The translations under genes were made by a program, and so were the position numbers. 64,000 bases of DNA. Origin: Ornithinibacillus gellani. GTDB lineage: Bacteria; Bacillota; Bacilli; Bacillales; Amphibacillaceae. This document shows positions 8,623 through 17,767 of this stretch, piece after piece (the first letter of the stretch is position 1; the number at the start of each line of letters is the position of its first letter). The notes beneath the pieces are model-generated. The model did no database searches and was not told the DNA's origin. It saw only the letters and a list, made by a program, of their open reading frames with translations. The DNA lies in NCBI RefSeq assembly GCF_003730295.1, contig NZ_QTSZ01000053.1, positions 62,001-126,000 on the forward strand, in the 5' to 3' direction.

Positions 8623-9715
8623 GTTCGACATCCTCTTTGGCAATATCGTAGTACAATGGTAATCTGATTAATCGTTGACTAATGCTGGATGTGTAGCGGT
8701 CCTCTCCATGGAAAACACCAAATTTCCTCCCCGCATCGGAGGAATGAAGTGGCACATAATGGGTTACCGCTGTTATGTCATGTGCTTGTAAGTGATGTAA
8801 TAACTGCTCTGCTTCTGTTGGAGTCTCCGTTTCAACATAAAACATATGTGCATTATGGATGCAATAATCAGGAATAACTGGGAGCTTCAGTGCTTGTTGC
8901 GCCGCCAGTTCTGCAAAACCTTGTTCATAAAGCTTCCATGTATTCATTCGATTCGCATTAATTTCATCTGATTGCTCCAGTTGAACAGATAAATAGGCGG
9001 CATTCAATTCACTTAATAAGTAAGAAGATCCGATGTCCTTCCATGTATATTTATCTACCTTCCCATTCACAAATTGGGTGCGATTCGTCCCTTTTTCCTG
9101 TAAAATTTCTGCACGTTTTATGGATGCTTCATGGTTGATGGTTAAGGCTCCACCTTCTCCACAAGTTATATTTTTCGTATCATGAAAGCTGAATGTACCG
9201 AAGTGCCCGATTGTACCAAGTGCTTGATTTCGATAGGTGCTGCCAAGTGCTTGGGCTGCATCCTCCACGACCCAAAGCTGATGCTTACTCGCAAGTGCCA
9301 TAATGCCATCCATATCACAGGCGACACCAGCATAGTGAACAACTACAATCACCTTTGTCCGCTCGTTAATTGCAGCTGCAATCGCTTCCGGATCGATGTT
9401 TTTGGTAGCGGGATCAACATCTACAAACCGGATAACTGCTCCACGCAATGCGAAGGCATTTGCAGTAGAAACAAAGGTAAAGGAGGGCATGATAACCTCA
9501 TCGCCTGCTTTTACTTCTGTTAGTAATGCTGCCATTTCAAGTGCAGCCGTACAGGATGGGGTGAGCAAAGCTTTTTTACAAGGCAATTCCTGCTCCAGCC
9601 AGTTGGTACAGGCTTTTGAATAAACACCATTTCCGGATAATTTATCTTGTTGAAGTGCTGCTTCCATTCTTGTCATTTCTTCTCCGATGACACATGGTTT
9701 ACTAAAGGGGATCAT
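8585..9715 (-). CDS. wecE: dTDP-4-amino-4,6-dideoxygalactose-type transaminase (DegT family)
   Basis: A PLP enzyme of the DegT/DnrJ/EryC1 family, 376 residues. It aminates a dTDP-4-keto-6-deoxyhexose, the product of the RmlB encoded upstream. Visible features: GNGVYSK near the N terminus, VIMPSFTFVSTANAF, VVEDAAQALGS, and the PLP lysine in FSFHDTKNITCGEGGAL. C-terminal IRLPLYYDI is typical of the WecE/RffA branch. The ATG at 9715 has GAGGTG 6 nt upstream; a GTG three codons earlier lies inside that site. Product identity (Fuc4N against Qui4N) cannot be told from sequence. Confidence 0.85.
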   Translation of the reverse strand: MIPFSKPCVIGEEMTRMEAALQQDKLSGNGVYSKACTNWLEQELPCKKALLTPSCTAALEMAALLTEVKAGDEVIMPSFTFVSTANAFALRGAVIRFVDVDPATKNIDPEAIAAAINERTKVIVVVHYAGVACDMDGIMALASKHQLWVVEDAAQALGSTYRNQALGTIGHFGTFSFHDTKNITCGEGGALTINHEASIKRAEILQEKGTNRTQFVNGKVDKYTWKDIGSSYLLSELNAAYLSVQLEQSDEINANRMNTWKLYEQGFAELAAQQALKLPVIPDYCIHNAHMFYVETETPTEAEQLLHHLQAHDITAVTHYVPLHSSDAGRKFGVFHGEDRYTSSISQRLIRLPLYYDIAKEDVEHVIKSIQVFYNQ

Positions 9716-9725
9716 ACGTATCACC

Positions 9726-10091
9726 TCACATACTCTGACTTGTCACAATGATTCCTAGTACAATGAAGCTTAGTCCAATTACTTTTTGCGCTGTGACAGG
9801 CTCGCTAAAAAGAAATACAGATAATAAAAATACAAGCACAAATGATAGACTCATAAACGGATAGGCAAAACTAATATCAAACTTAGTCATTGCTGCCATC
9901 CAAAATAATGAAGCTACAAATGCAGATAAGAACCCGGATAAAATGAGTGGATCCAATAGCAATCGGAACAGAAATAACAGTTTTTCAAAAGCTGCTTCTG
10001 GCAGACTGCCGACTTTATCGATACGCCATTTAAGCATAAGCTGACCGTAGACGGTAAATATAATGGTTCCGAAAATATAGAGGAAACCCAT
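9726..10091 (-). CDS. Small four-span membrane protein, EamA/ArnE-like lipid-sugar flippase
   Basis: A 121-residue protein with four hydrophobic helices and few charges, resembling half an EamA (DMT) transporter such as ArnE/ArnF. The pattern TIIFTVYGQLMLKWRI at the start and SEPVTAQKVIGLSFIVLG near the end fits the family. Position between the acetyltransferase and transaminase genes suggests it flips the undecaprenyl-linked sugar outward, replacing the GtrA-type protein of other glycosylation systems. Its ATG at 10091 overlaps the preceding stop, indicating translational coupling. The function is inferred from context. Confidence 0.65.
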   Translation of the reverse strand: MGFLYIFGTIIFTVYGQLMLKWRIDKVGSLPEAAFEKLLFLFRLLLDPLILSGFLSAFVASLFWMAAMTKFDISFAYPFMSLSFVLVFLLSVFLFSEPVTAQKVIGLSFIVLGIIVTSQSM

Positions 10092-10780
10092 TATAACGTC
10101 CCCTTAGGTGCAGGGCCATTTAATTTATGATAGACATCGACCGTCTTACGTAACCGGAAGCCAAGCGAATAAAACAGATTCAAAGATGCGACATTGGCTG
10201 CCGAAATTGATGTTTTTAATTCCTTGTAATCATTTTTGAACTGTTCAAAACAGCCCTGGCTTGTAAATGGTTTGGCTAGACCTTTACCTTGAAATTCTTT
10301 TTTGATTCCCAACAGTAGGACTTGATCCTCTCGAAAGGCATAAAATCCGACAAGTGTGCCATTATATAACAATGCATAAATATGCTTTTCATCCAGTAAA
10401 TCTTCAACCCACCGCATATACCGCTCGTTTGCTAATGTATTTGGAATATAGGAATCTCGGTGGAAACGACCATGGACAAAAACCTCCTCGGCGATTTCCA
10501 ATATGGCAGCTCGGTTATAATCCTGGGACAGCATGATTCCTTTTTGTTCGAATACACGTAAATCACTTCTGGAACAAACTGGTTCAATTAAAGAATCCGT
10601 ATAATAGAAACCATGTCGCCTTAACGCATCCGTATCCATCAATGGATCGACCTTGACGGTGAAATGGCCTTCCAATGAATCTGCTACTGCCAATGCCTCA
10701 TCATTTGCAGCAGTTAGTTCATACGTATCAATAAGAAATGTTCGTTTATCCCATGGTGTTGGGCGGATTATTTTTTCCAT
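10091..10780 (-). CDS. GNAT N-acetyltransferase, probable dTDP-amino-sugar acetyltransferase
   Basis: About 229 residues. The C-terminal half is a GNAT domain: LLGIKKEFQGKGLAKPF is the acetyl-CoA binding loop and SISAANVASLNLFYSLGFRL the closing motif. Beside a WecE-like transaminase it most likely acetylates the 4-amino group, as WecD/RffC does for dTDP-Fuc4N. The start at 10780 has GGAGG 8 nt upstream; the open frame runs 26 codons further up into the glycosyltransferase gene but has no ribosome binding site there. It overlaps the upstream gene by 35 nt. Confidence 0.75.
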   Translation of the reverse strand: MEKIIRPTPWDKRTFLIDTYELTAANDEALAVADSLEGHFTVKVDPLMDTDALRRHGFYYTDSLIEPVCSRSDLRVFEQKGIMLSQDYNRAAILEIAEEVFVHGRFHRDSYIPNTLANERYMRWVEDLLDEKHIYALLYNGTLVGFYAFREDQVLLLGIKKEFQGKGLAKPFTSQGCFEQFKNDYKELKTSISAANVASLNLFYSLGFRLRKTVDVYHKLNGPAPKGTL

Positions 10781-11741
10781 TGTTTTTCCTCCAGTCACCC
10801 TGTTCAAGATTTTCTGTTTTAGACTCAATGATATATAGTGGGCGCCCCTTTGTTTCATTGAAGACCTTTCCTAGATAAAGTCCAATGACTCCAAAATTAA
10901 AAAAGACTAAACCGCCAATAAAATAGATGGAAACCATCACACTCGTCCAACCGGTTACAGGTTCAGACAGAAAGAAATAGCGAATAAATAAGTAAATTCC
11001 ATACAGCAGGGAAATAAATGATAGTAAAAACCCAAACTGAATGGATAATCGAAGCGGTTTATTGGATTGCGATATGATAGCATCCGTAGCAAGTGTGATG
11101 AGCTTGCCAAATGAATAGGAGGAAGTACCGGCTTTTCGCTCCTCATGTTCGATAGGGATATAAGCTGTTTCAAATCCCATCCATTTAATGAATAAAGGGA
11201 AGTACCGGTTTTGCTCCCGCATTTGCTGAAACCCTTGAACCACTTTCTTAGAACAAATGCTAAAATTTGCAACCGTATGATCAGAAGACTGATCGGCTAG
11301 AAAATCATATATTTTATAAAATATCTTCGAGCTGAGACGCTTCAGCCATTTATCCTGACGTACGACGCGTTTGCCAAATACAACATCATAGCCTTCACAT
11401 GCTTTTTGATATAAATTTGGAATTTCTTCTGGTTGATCCTGTAAATCACAATCCATCACAACGGTCCAATCCCCGGTCGCATAATCTAAACCAGCAGTAA
11501 TGGCGTGGTGCTGCCCAAAATTTCTGGATAAGTGTATTCCTTTAATAGAAGGATTTTCGGAACTTAATTGGACTATTGTTTCCCATGAGCCGTCTGGACT
11601 AGCATCATTCACAAGAATAATCTCATATTGGGCCGCCATGGTTTGAAACACCGTATCTAGACGTGTACACAGCTCACGAAGACAGATGTTACAGCCATAT
11701 ACCGGAACAACGACAGAGATTAAAGTTGTATCGGAATCCAT
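10746..11741 (-). CDS. Polyprenyl-phosphate GT2 glycosyltransferase (GtrB/YkoT-like)
   Basis: A 331-residue family 2 glycosyltransferase with a cytoplasmic catalytic domain and two C-terminal membrane spans (about residues 230-295). Motifs: SVVVPVYGC, LVNDASPDGSW, VVMDCDLQDQPEEIP (the metal/donor site) and KAGTSSYSFGKLI before the first span. This layout matches GtrB, ArnC and YkoT, which charge undecaprenyl phosphate with a sugar. Here the donor is probably the acetylated amino sugar made by the operon. The ATG at 11741 overlaps rmlB by 22 nt; no strong ribosome binding site, so coupling to rmlB is likely. Confidence 0.85.
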   Translation of the reverse strand: MDSDTTLISVVVPVYGCNICLRELCTRLDTVFQTMAAQYEIILVNDASPDGSWETIVQLSSENPSIKGIHLSRNFGQHHAITAGLDYATGDWTVVMDCDLQDQPEEIPNLYQKACEGYDVVFGKRVVRQDKWLKRLSSKIFYKIYDFLADQSSDHTVANFSICSKKVVQGFQQMREQNRYFPLFIKWMGFETAYIPIEHEERKAGTSSYSFGKLITLATDAIISQSNKPLRLSIQFGFLLSFISLLYGIYLFIRYFFLSEPVTGWTSVMVSIYFIGGLVFFNFGVIGLYLGKVFNETKGRPLYIIESKTENLEQGDWRKNNGKNNPPNTMG

Positions 11742-12754
11742 TTGTCTACATACCAATCTATCGTTTTTTGCAAGCCCTGCTGGAAGGAGACATTCGGCTC
11801 CCAGCCAAGCTCTCGCCTGATTTTTCGATCATCTACAGCATAGCGGCGGTCATGCCCAAGTCTGTCTCTTGTAAAGGATATAAGCTCAGAAAAACGTTCC
11901 AATTGTTCCGGTTTTTGATGGTCGGGAATCTTATTATCTAATAGATTACAAATTTGTTCAGCCATTTCTATATTTGTACGCTCATTTCTTCCACCAACAT
12001 TATAGGTTTCCATTGGCTTTCCATGATGATAGATCTGATCCAATGCACGACAATGGTCTACTACAAAAATCCAGTCACGGATATTTTGACCATCCCCATA
12101 AATGGGAATCCGTTCTCCATGAAGGGCATGACGGATAATAGTCGGTATTAATTTTTCTTGATGCTGCTTGGGTCCATAATTGTTGGAGCAACTGGAGATA
12201 ATAATATTCATGCCATACGTATAGCCAAAGCTGCGGACGAGCATATTTGCACCCGCTTTAGAAGCGCTGTACGGGTTACGTGGATCATAAGGGGTTTCCT
12301 CGGAAAACATGCCATCTTCATCCAATGATCCATACACTTCGTCTGTTGAAATATGATGAAATCGATTGTCCTTTAGGGTTCCTTTTCGTTCCCAGTCGGT
12401 TTTGGCAGCATGTAATAACACATGGGTGCCGAGTACATTGGTTGTCACGAATGATGTGGCATCCTGAATGGAGCGGTCGACATGTGACTCCGCTGCAAAA
12501 TGAATAATACCGGTAATTTGGTAGTCCTGAAATAGTTGATGGACAACATGAGTATCTGCTACATCCCCTTGAACAAAAAGGAAGTTTGGCAGATGCATGA
12601 CTTCCTGCAAATGCTCGGTTGTACCAGCATAGGTTAATTTATCAAGCACAATGAGCTGGCGTTCCGGATATTGTTCTAAATAGTATGTCGCAAAATTAGC
12701 CCCAATAAATCCAGCCCCTCCTGTAATAAGAAGAGTTGGTTGCTGTTTATTCAT
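11720..12754 (-). CDS. rmlB: dTDP-glucose 4,6-dehydratase
   Basis: Converts dTDP-glucose to dTDP-4-keto-6-deoxyglucose with bound NAD. Short-chain dehydrogenase fold, 344 residues: nucleotide loop ITGGAGFIGANFA, active-site HISTDEVYGSL and YSASKAGANML (the Tyr-Lys pair). Ends with the usual ELGWEPNVSF segment. It overlaps rmlA by 8 nt. Together these two genes feed the transaminase downstream; no rmlC or rmlD is present, which argues against rhamnose as the product. Confidence 0.93.
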   Translation of the reverse strand: MNKQQPTLLITGGAGFIGANFATYYLEQYPERQLIVLDKLTYAGTTEHLQEVMHLPNFLFVQGDVADTHVVHQLFQDYQITGIIHFAAESHVDRSIQDATSFVTTNVLGTHVLLHAAKTDWERKGTLKDNRFHHISTDEVYGSLDEDGMFSEETPYDPRNPYSASKAGANMLVRSFGYTYGMNIIISSCSNNYGPKQHQEKLIPTIIRHALHGERIPIYGDGQNIRDWIFVVDHCRALDQIYHHGKPMETYNVGGRNERTNIEMAEQICNLLDNKIPDHQKPEQLERFSELISFTRDRLGHDRRYAVDDRKIRRELGWEPNVSFQQGLQKTIDWYVDKWIPIQL

Positions 12755-13679
12755 TATTCACCAACCCCAAAACTGGATGTTGATTGATATCATCCCAATA
12801 TTGTCTATTATGTTTACGGCTTGCAATTTCCAGTAAGTATTGTCCGTAATCCGTTTTTTTCATATCATTGCCTTTCTTTTGCAGCATTTCTTTACTAATA
12901 TAGCCCATATAAAAAGCAATCTCCTCTAAGCAAGCTAGCTTGAAGCCTTGGCGATCTTGAATGTTCTTGACAAATTCAGATGCTTCAAATAAAGCGTCAT
13001 GTGTACCAGCATCCATCCATGCAAAGCCCCTTCCTAATAGCTGTACTTTTAATTGATTTTTTTTCAAATATTGTTTATTGACATCGGTGATTTCTAATTC
13101 TCCGCGATCAGAAAAGGAAAGTTTCCGAGCGAATTTGGCTGCCTGCTGATCATAAATATATAGTCCAGTAACCGCAAAGTCAGATTTTGGTTCGGATGGT
13201 TTTTCTTCAAGGGATAAGACATTCATGCCATCATCGAACTCAACAACACCAAAACGCTCTGGATCCTTGACCCGATAACCGAACACAGTAGCATACTCAT
13301 TATTTTGTAATGCCTTTCGAAACAAGGAAGTAAAACCTTGCCCATAGAAAATGTTGTCACCCAGAATAAGGGTCACATCATCGTCTCCAACAAAAGATTC
13401 TCCAATTAATAATGCTTCAGGTATGCCTTTTGGTTCATGCTGTTCTTCATAAACAATGGTTATGCCTAGTTCTGAGCCATCCCCGAGCAATTCCTCAAAT
13501 CTAGGTCGATCCTGGGCAGTTGAGATAATCATGATTTCCTTTATGCCACCTAGCATTAATACGGAAAGTGGATAATAAATCATCGGCTTATCGTAAACGG
13601 CCAATAAATGCTTATTCATACTATCGGTGCTTGGTGAAAGCCTTGTACCACTGCCGCCAGCAAGAATAATGCCCTTCAT
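12747..13679 (-). CDS. rmlA: Glucose-1-phosphate thymidylyltransferase
   Basis: Makes dTDP-glucose from glucose-1-phosphate and dTTP, the first step of the pathway encoded by this operon. 310 residues; the nucleotide-binding start is MKGIILAGGSGTRLSPST, with ILGDNIFYGQGF and EKPSEPKSDFAVTGLYIYD further on. The ATG at 13679 has AAAGGAGG 8 nt upstream; an earlier in-frame start overlaps that site. First gene of the seven-gene minus-strand operon (13679 to 6931). No convincing promoter was found in 13680-13892. Confidence 0.93.
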   Translation of the reverse strand: MKGIILAGGSGTRLSPSTDSMNKHLLAVYDKPMIYYPLSVLMLGGIKEIMIISTAQDRPRFEELLGDGSELGITIVYEEQHEPKGIPEALLIGESFVGDDDVTLILGDNIFYGQGFTSLFRKALQNNEYATVFGYRVKDPERFGVVEFDDGMNVLSLEEKPSEPKSDFAVTGLYIYDQQAAKFARKLSFSDRGELEITDVNKQYLKKNQLKVQLLGRGFAWMDAGTHDALFEASEFVKNIQDRQGFKLACLEEIAFYMGYISKEMLQKKGNDMKKTDYGQYLLEIASRKHNRQYWDDINQHPVLGLVNNE

Positions 13680-13892
13680 GGAAAATCCTCCTTTTAATCG
13701 AAGCTCATTCATGTGATAGATATTCGAATGTACTTATTCATTTATCCTCATTGGTGAAATTTAAACTTTCAATTTAGTTGCAAATTGATTACAGAAAATA
13801 ATGATCTGTCACATGGAAAACTTTCAAAGAAGCGAAACCTTAAAAGGGGCTCATTCGTATAACAAATTAGATATAAAAAGGGGGTAGGCAGT

Positions 13893-14141
13893 GTGGATCC
13901 GTATGTATGGTTTATCTTCGCACCACTTATTATTTACTATTTGGTCATGATCCCGTTACAGTATCGGAATATTAGGTCCATGAAGGAAGATAATAACTAT
14001 CAGAATAAACATCATAATGAAATAAATGAGGACATGAGCTTTGAAGAACAGCAAGCACAATATAATTTACAAGGTAATCTCATTAATCTACCCGCTACGT
14101 TGATTGCATCGCTTGCGTATTGGGTTGTACATCGTAAATAG
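13893..14141 (+). CDS. Small membrane protein of unknown function
   Basis: An 82-residue protein with a hydrophobic N-terminal helix (residues 4-20), a polar, Asn- and Glu-rich middle, and a second hydrophobic helix near residues 62-78. GTG start at 13893 with a strong GGGGG site 7 nt before it. It may belong to a Bacillaceae-only family (DUF3949 comes to mind, not certain). It stands alone between two operons. I cannot assign a role. Confidence 0.6.
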   Translation: MDPYVWFIFAPLIIYYLVMIPLQYRNIRSMKEDNNYQNKHHNEINEDMSFEEQQAQYNLQGNLINLPATLIASLAYWVVHRK

Positions 14142-14416
14142 GTTGAAACGGTGACATTATTTTTCGTATGATCTTGGCTTTTGATGGGGAGGTTATTTGT
14201 GCTGCGCTTATTGATGGGCAAATGAAAACAGGAGTGAAATATTGTACGAATAGAAACTCCCACTTCTTGGATTTTTTCACCGTAAATAATTAGGTTCGTT
14301 CATAAAATGGTACTCATTAACCTGTTGTGGAATCTGTTTTTTTATTTGTTGGAAAGAGGAATAGGGACTTTACGCTTGGTCTTTTCATTTTTTTTACAAA
14401 AGTAAGCGATTTCAGG

Positions 14417-14444
14417 TTGCAAAACAAAAAAAATATGGTACGAT
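14417..14444 (+). promoter_or_regulatory. Promoter of the PTS operon
   Basis: TTGCAA (14417-14422) and TACGAT (14439-14444) are separated by 16 nt and lie about 25 nt before the RNA antiterminator. The preceding intergenic DNA (14142-14416) shows nothing else recognisable. Confidence 0.5.
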
Positions 14445-14469
14445 AGTATTAGTTTCATACGAATCACAT

Positions 14470-14540
14470 GTTACTGATACGATCAGGCATGGTGGTAAAG
14501 GGAAGGGACAGCTGTCCTTTCATTACCCCATGCCTTTTTT
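14470..14540 (+). promoter_or_regulatory. GlcT-type RNA antiterminator (RAT) overlapping a terminator
   Basis: GTTACTGATACGATCAGGCA matches the start of the B. subtilis ptsG RAT. It overlaps the left arm of a long terminator: GGCATGG-GGTAA pairs with TTACC-CCATGCC, followed by six T. A GlcT-like protein bound to the RAT would prevent the terminator and permit transcription of the IIA gene and beyond. The protein encoded at 15209 is the obvious partner. Confidence 0.85.
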
Positions 14541-14675
14541 ATGTTTTAAAATGGAAAAGTACATGTATTCTAATTATTCAGTGTATATTGTTTGACTACT
14601 TGTTTTGTGAAAGCATAATAGAAGTAACCATGACGTTATATACTAATAATAATTTACAGCAAAGGAGTTATGGAT

Positions 14676-15173
14676 ATGTTTAAAAAACTATTCAATAAAT
14701 CAGAAGCAAAAAAATTATCTATTTATGCACCAGTAGATGGTGAAATCTTACCAATCACTGAGGTTCCGGATCCGGTATTTAGTGAGAAGATGATGGGTGA
14801 GGGAATTGCCGTTGTCCCTGCAGAGGGTAAAATATATGCACCAGTAGCTGGAAAGATTGTCAATGTAGCACCAACGAAGCATGCCGTCGGAATTGAGGCC
14901 GAAAACGGATCAGAAATTTTAATTCATATCGGATTAGAAACGGTTGTATTAGATGGAGAAGGCTTCGACGTTGCAGTAAGTGTAGGCGATACAGTTTCAG
15001 TAGGAGATGTACTTGTTTCCTTTGATTTAGATCAAGTTGCATCAAAAGCGAAAAGCATGGTTACACCTATCGTAATCACGAACAGTCAGGATGGAACAAA
15101 AACATATGAACCAACCGCCGAAACAGTGGGGAAAAAGGGTGAAACTGTATTAATGACAGTTTCCGAAAGATAA
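14676..15173 (+). CDS. crr: PTS EIIA component, glucose family
   Basis: A 165-residue stand-alone EIIA domain that passes phosphate from HPr to the IIB domain of the sugar permease. The phosphorylated histidine lies in ILIHIGLETV; IYAPVAGKIVNV and TPIVITN are family signatures. B. subtilis YpqE is similar, while in ptsG-type permeases this domain is normally fused at the C terminus. Start at 14676: AAAGGAG is 8 nt upstream of this ATG but only 2 nt from the ATG at 14670. First gene after the RAT. Confidence 0.9.
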   Translation: MFKKLFNKSEAKKLSIYAPVDGEILPITEVPDPVFSEKMMGEGIAVVPAEGKIYAPVAGKIVNVAPTKHAVGIEAENGSEILIHIGLETVVLDGEGFDVAVSVGDTVSVGDVLVSFDLDQVASKAKSMVTPIVITNSQDGTKTYEPTAETVGKKGETVLMTVSER

Positions 15174-15208
15174 GCACAGGTTCTTCAGCGGAAGGAGGGT
15201 CCAACAGC

Positions 15209-16027
15209 ATGCGAATTACAAAAATATTGAATAATAATGCGGTCGTAGTGACTGATGGAATGCAAGAAAAAATAGCGGTTGGTGCCGGTGTTGGCTACCA
15301 AAAGACGAAGCATGACATTGTAATTGCTGATAAAATTGAAAAGCTGTTTGTGATGCGCGAGAATGAAAAGCTGGAGCAGTTATTGCTACGGATACCAGAA
15401 GAGCATTTCACCCTTGCTGAAGAAATTATTGCCTATGCGGAAAAGCATCTGAATACAGAATTAAATGAACATGTGCATATTGCGCTGACAGATCATTTAT
15501 CATTTGCCATTGAGCGCTCGGTAAAAGGAATCCATTTACAAAACAAATTGTTACCAGAAATACGAGTGCTGTATAAAAAAGAATTTGATATTGGTTTATG
15601 GGCGCTTGCACATATTCAAGAAAAGCTGGATATTGATTTGCCTGTTGATGAGGCTGCATTTATTGCACTTCATATCCATACGATGAAAATTCAAGGAGGT
15701 GATTTACACGAAACAGTTAGACAAACCTCAATTGTAAGAGACATGGTTCAAACCATTAGTAATGTGCTAGGTGTGAAGGTCGAGGAAGGTGACATTTCCT
15801 ATGAGCGCTTAATTACCCATTTACGATTTACATTAAGCCGTTCCAAGAATTATGCCATGCATACATTGGATGAGGAAATGTTTGAAATGATTCGGCGGAA
15901 ATTCCCAGAAGCATACGCATGTGCAGAAATTGTTGCAAAAGACCTCTTAGATACACACGGAATTGATTTGCCTGAGATGGAATTGGGATATATTACACTC
16001 CATATTGAGAGACTAAGAAAGTATTAG
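15209..16027 (+). CDS. glcT: BglG/GlcT-family transcriptional antiterminator
   Basis: A 272-residue RNA-binding antiterminator: N-terminal CAT domain (about residues 1-60, starting MRITKILNNNAVVV) and two PTS-regulation domains with histidines in HVHIALTDHL and FIALHIHTM (PRD1) and LITHLRF and YITLHIERL (PRD2). PTS phosphorylation of these histidines controls dimer activity. It sits between the IIA and IICB genes and 0.7 kb after a RAT of GlcT type, so it probably controls its own operon. GGAGGG precedes the ATG at 15209. Unusual position: glcT normally lies before ptsG, outside the RAT-controlled unit. Confidence 0.85.
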   Translation: MRITKILNNNAVVVTDGMQEKIAVGAGVGYQKTKHDIVIADKIEKLFVMRENEKLEQLLLRIPEEHFTLAEEIIAYAEKHLNTELNEHVHIALTDHLSFAIERSVKGIHLQNKLLPEIRVLYKKEFDIGLWALAHIQEKLDIDLPVDEAAFIALHIHTMKIQGGDLHETVRQTSIVRDMVQTISNVLGVKVEEGDISYERLITHLRFTLSRSKNYAMHTLDEEMFEMIRRKFPEAYACAEIVAKDLLDTHGIDLPEMELGYITLHIERLRKY

Positions 16028-16224
16028 CTGTTCCATGAAACTGCTTGAAAATTCCTTTTATTGCACTATATTGTTATGTAATTAGTAAGAGCAAATGGGC
16101 AGTGATATATGAATTAGTCGGTGTGGTTGGCAGCGGATTCAAACAGGTATGTGGCATGTTCCCCAATGAATAACAGGCTAGCACAATGAGTAATTTATAA
16201 ATTGAAGTCGGGAGGAAAAAGAAA

Positions 16225-17673
16225 ATGATGAAATATTTTCAACGTTTAGGCCGCTCCTTAATGCTTCCAGTAGCTGTACTACCAGCTGCGGCAATTTTGA
16301 TGGGGATTGGCTATTGGATTGACCACGATGGCTGGGGTTCAGGTAACCCATTTGCAGCCTTCTTTATTACTGCAGGTAGTTCTATAATTGATAATATTCC
16401 AATACTATTTGCAGTCGGTGTTGCCCTCGGTATGTCCAAGGCAAAGGATGGTGCAGCAGCATTAGCTGGTTTGGTTGGTTTTCTCGTTGTAACAACGCTT
16501 TTATCAACTGACACAGTCGCAATGCTACAATCCATTGACCCTGAAAACGTAAATGATGCTTTTGGTAATATTGGTAACGCATTTATCGGTATTCTTTCTG
16601 GTTTAGTGGCAGCGTCCATGTATAACCGCTTTAGTCATGTACAGCTACCAGATGCCTTGGCATTCTTTAGTGGTAAGCGTTTAGTACCAATCATGACATC
16701 CGGTGCAATGATTATTGCATCTGCCATTCTCTTTTTTGCATGGCCAATTATTTATACTGGATTGGTAAACTTTGGTGAAGCTATTAGTGGACTTGGTGCT
16801 GTCGGTGCCGGGTTATACGGTTTCTTTAACAGATTATTGATTCCAACTGGTTTGCATCACGCATTGAACTCTGTATTTTGGTTTGATGTTGCCGGTATCG
16901 ATGATATTGGAAACTTCTGGGCTGGTACTGGTGAAAAAGGTGTAACTGGTATGTACCAAGCTGGTTTCTTCCCAATCATGATGTTTGGTCTTCCAGCAGC
17001 TGGATTGGCAATGTATCATACCGCAAAAACAAAGCGTAAGAAACAAGCAGCTTCCCTTATGCTAGCAGCTGGATTTGCTGCCTTCTTTACTGGTGTAACT
17101 GAGCCACTTGAGTTCTCTTTCATGTTCTTGGCACCTGCACTTTATGTAGTGCATGCTGCATTGACAGGTATTTCATTAATGGTTGCGGCGATGTTCCACT
17201 GGACAGCTGGATTCGGATTTAGTGCAGGACTTGTTGACTTTATCCTGAGCTCTAGATTGCCATTGGCAAACCAACCGTACATGTTAATTGTTCAAGGTTT
17301 AGTGTTTGCGGTCATTTATTACTTCTTGTTCCGTTTCTTGATTGTGAAATTCAATCTGAAAACACCTGGTCGTGAAGATGATGAAGTAGTAGCAGAAACA
17401 GGTGGAGAGCCTGCAACTGGCAAGGAACGCTTTGCAGTAATGGCAGCCGACATCTATGAAGGTCTTGGCGGTGACGCAAACGTTACCTCCGTTGACAATT
17501 GTGTTACTCGTCTTCGTGTCGAAGTAAAAGACATGGACAAAGTGGATCAGGATAAAATTAAATCCACTGGCGTACCAGGAATTAATGTAGTTGGTAAGCA
17601 TGGTATTCAGGTTGTCGTTGGCACAAACGTACAATTCGTTGCCGATGAAGTGCATAAACTTCGCAAAGAATAA
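16225..17673 (+). CDS. nagE: PTS IICB permease, N-acetylglucosamine/glucose family
   Basis: A 482-residue permease. The IIC domain (about 1-375) has ten or so membrane segments and signatures GLHHALNSVFWFDVAG and GVTEPLEFSFMFLAP. The IIB domain carries the phosphorylated cysteine in SVDNCVTRLRVEVKD. There is no C-terminal IIA domain, which is encoded separately at 14676. The pattern of the IIC domain looks closer to GlcNAc-specific NagE than to PtsG, but specificity is not certain. GGGAGG precedes the ATG. The 197-nt gap before it holds no obvious second RAT. Confidence 0.85.
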   Translation: MMKYFQRLGRSLMLPVAVLPAAAILMGIGYWIDHDGWGSGNPFAAFFITAGSSIIDNIPILFAVGVALGMSKAKDGAAALAGLVGFLVVTTLLSTDTVAMLQSIDPENVNDAFGNIGNAFIGILSGLVAASMYNRFSHVQLPDALAFFSGKRLVPIMTSGAMIIASAILFFAWPIIYTGLVNFGEAISGLGAVGAGLYGFFNRLLIPTGLHHALNSVFWFDVAGIDDIGNFWAGTGEKGVTGMYQAGFFPIMMFGLPAAGLAMYHTAKTKRKKQAASLMLAAGFAAFFTGVTEPLEFSFMFLAPALYVVHAALTGISLMVAAMFHWTAGFGFSAGLVDFILSSRLPLANQPYMLIVQGLVFAVIYYFLFRFLIVKFNLKTPGREDDEVVAETGGEPATGKERFAVMAADIYEGLGGDANVTSVDNCVTRLRVEVKDMDKVDQDKIKSTGVPGINVVGKHGIQVVVGTNVQFVADEVHKLRKE

Positions 17674-17684
17674 TGTTCATATGA

Positions 17685-17745
17685 AAAATGCAGCTTCCCA
17701 CGCTCGTTATTTACGATAACTGAGCATAGGAGCTGCATTTTTTTG
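17685..17745 (+). terminator. Terminator of the PTS operon
   Basis: AAATGCAGCT and AGCTGCATTT enclose a loop of about 37 nt and lead into a T run. Confidence 0.75.
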
Positions 17746-17767
17746 ATTCAGAAAGTATATTTTTTAT

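Noticed and set aside
16028-16224. Second RNA antiterminator before the IICB gene
   Set aside because: No RAT consensus and no terminator stem with a T run in this gap.
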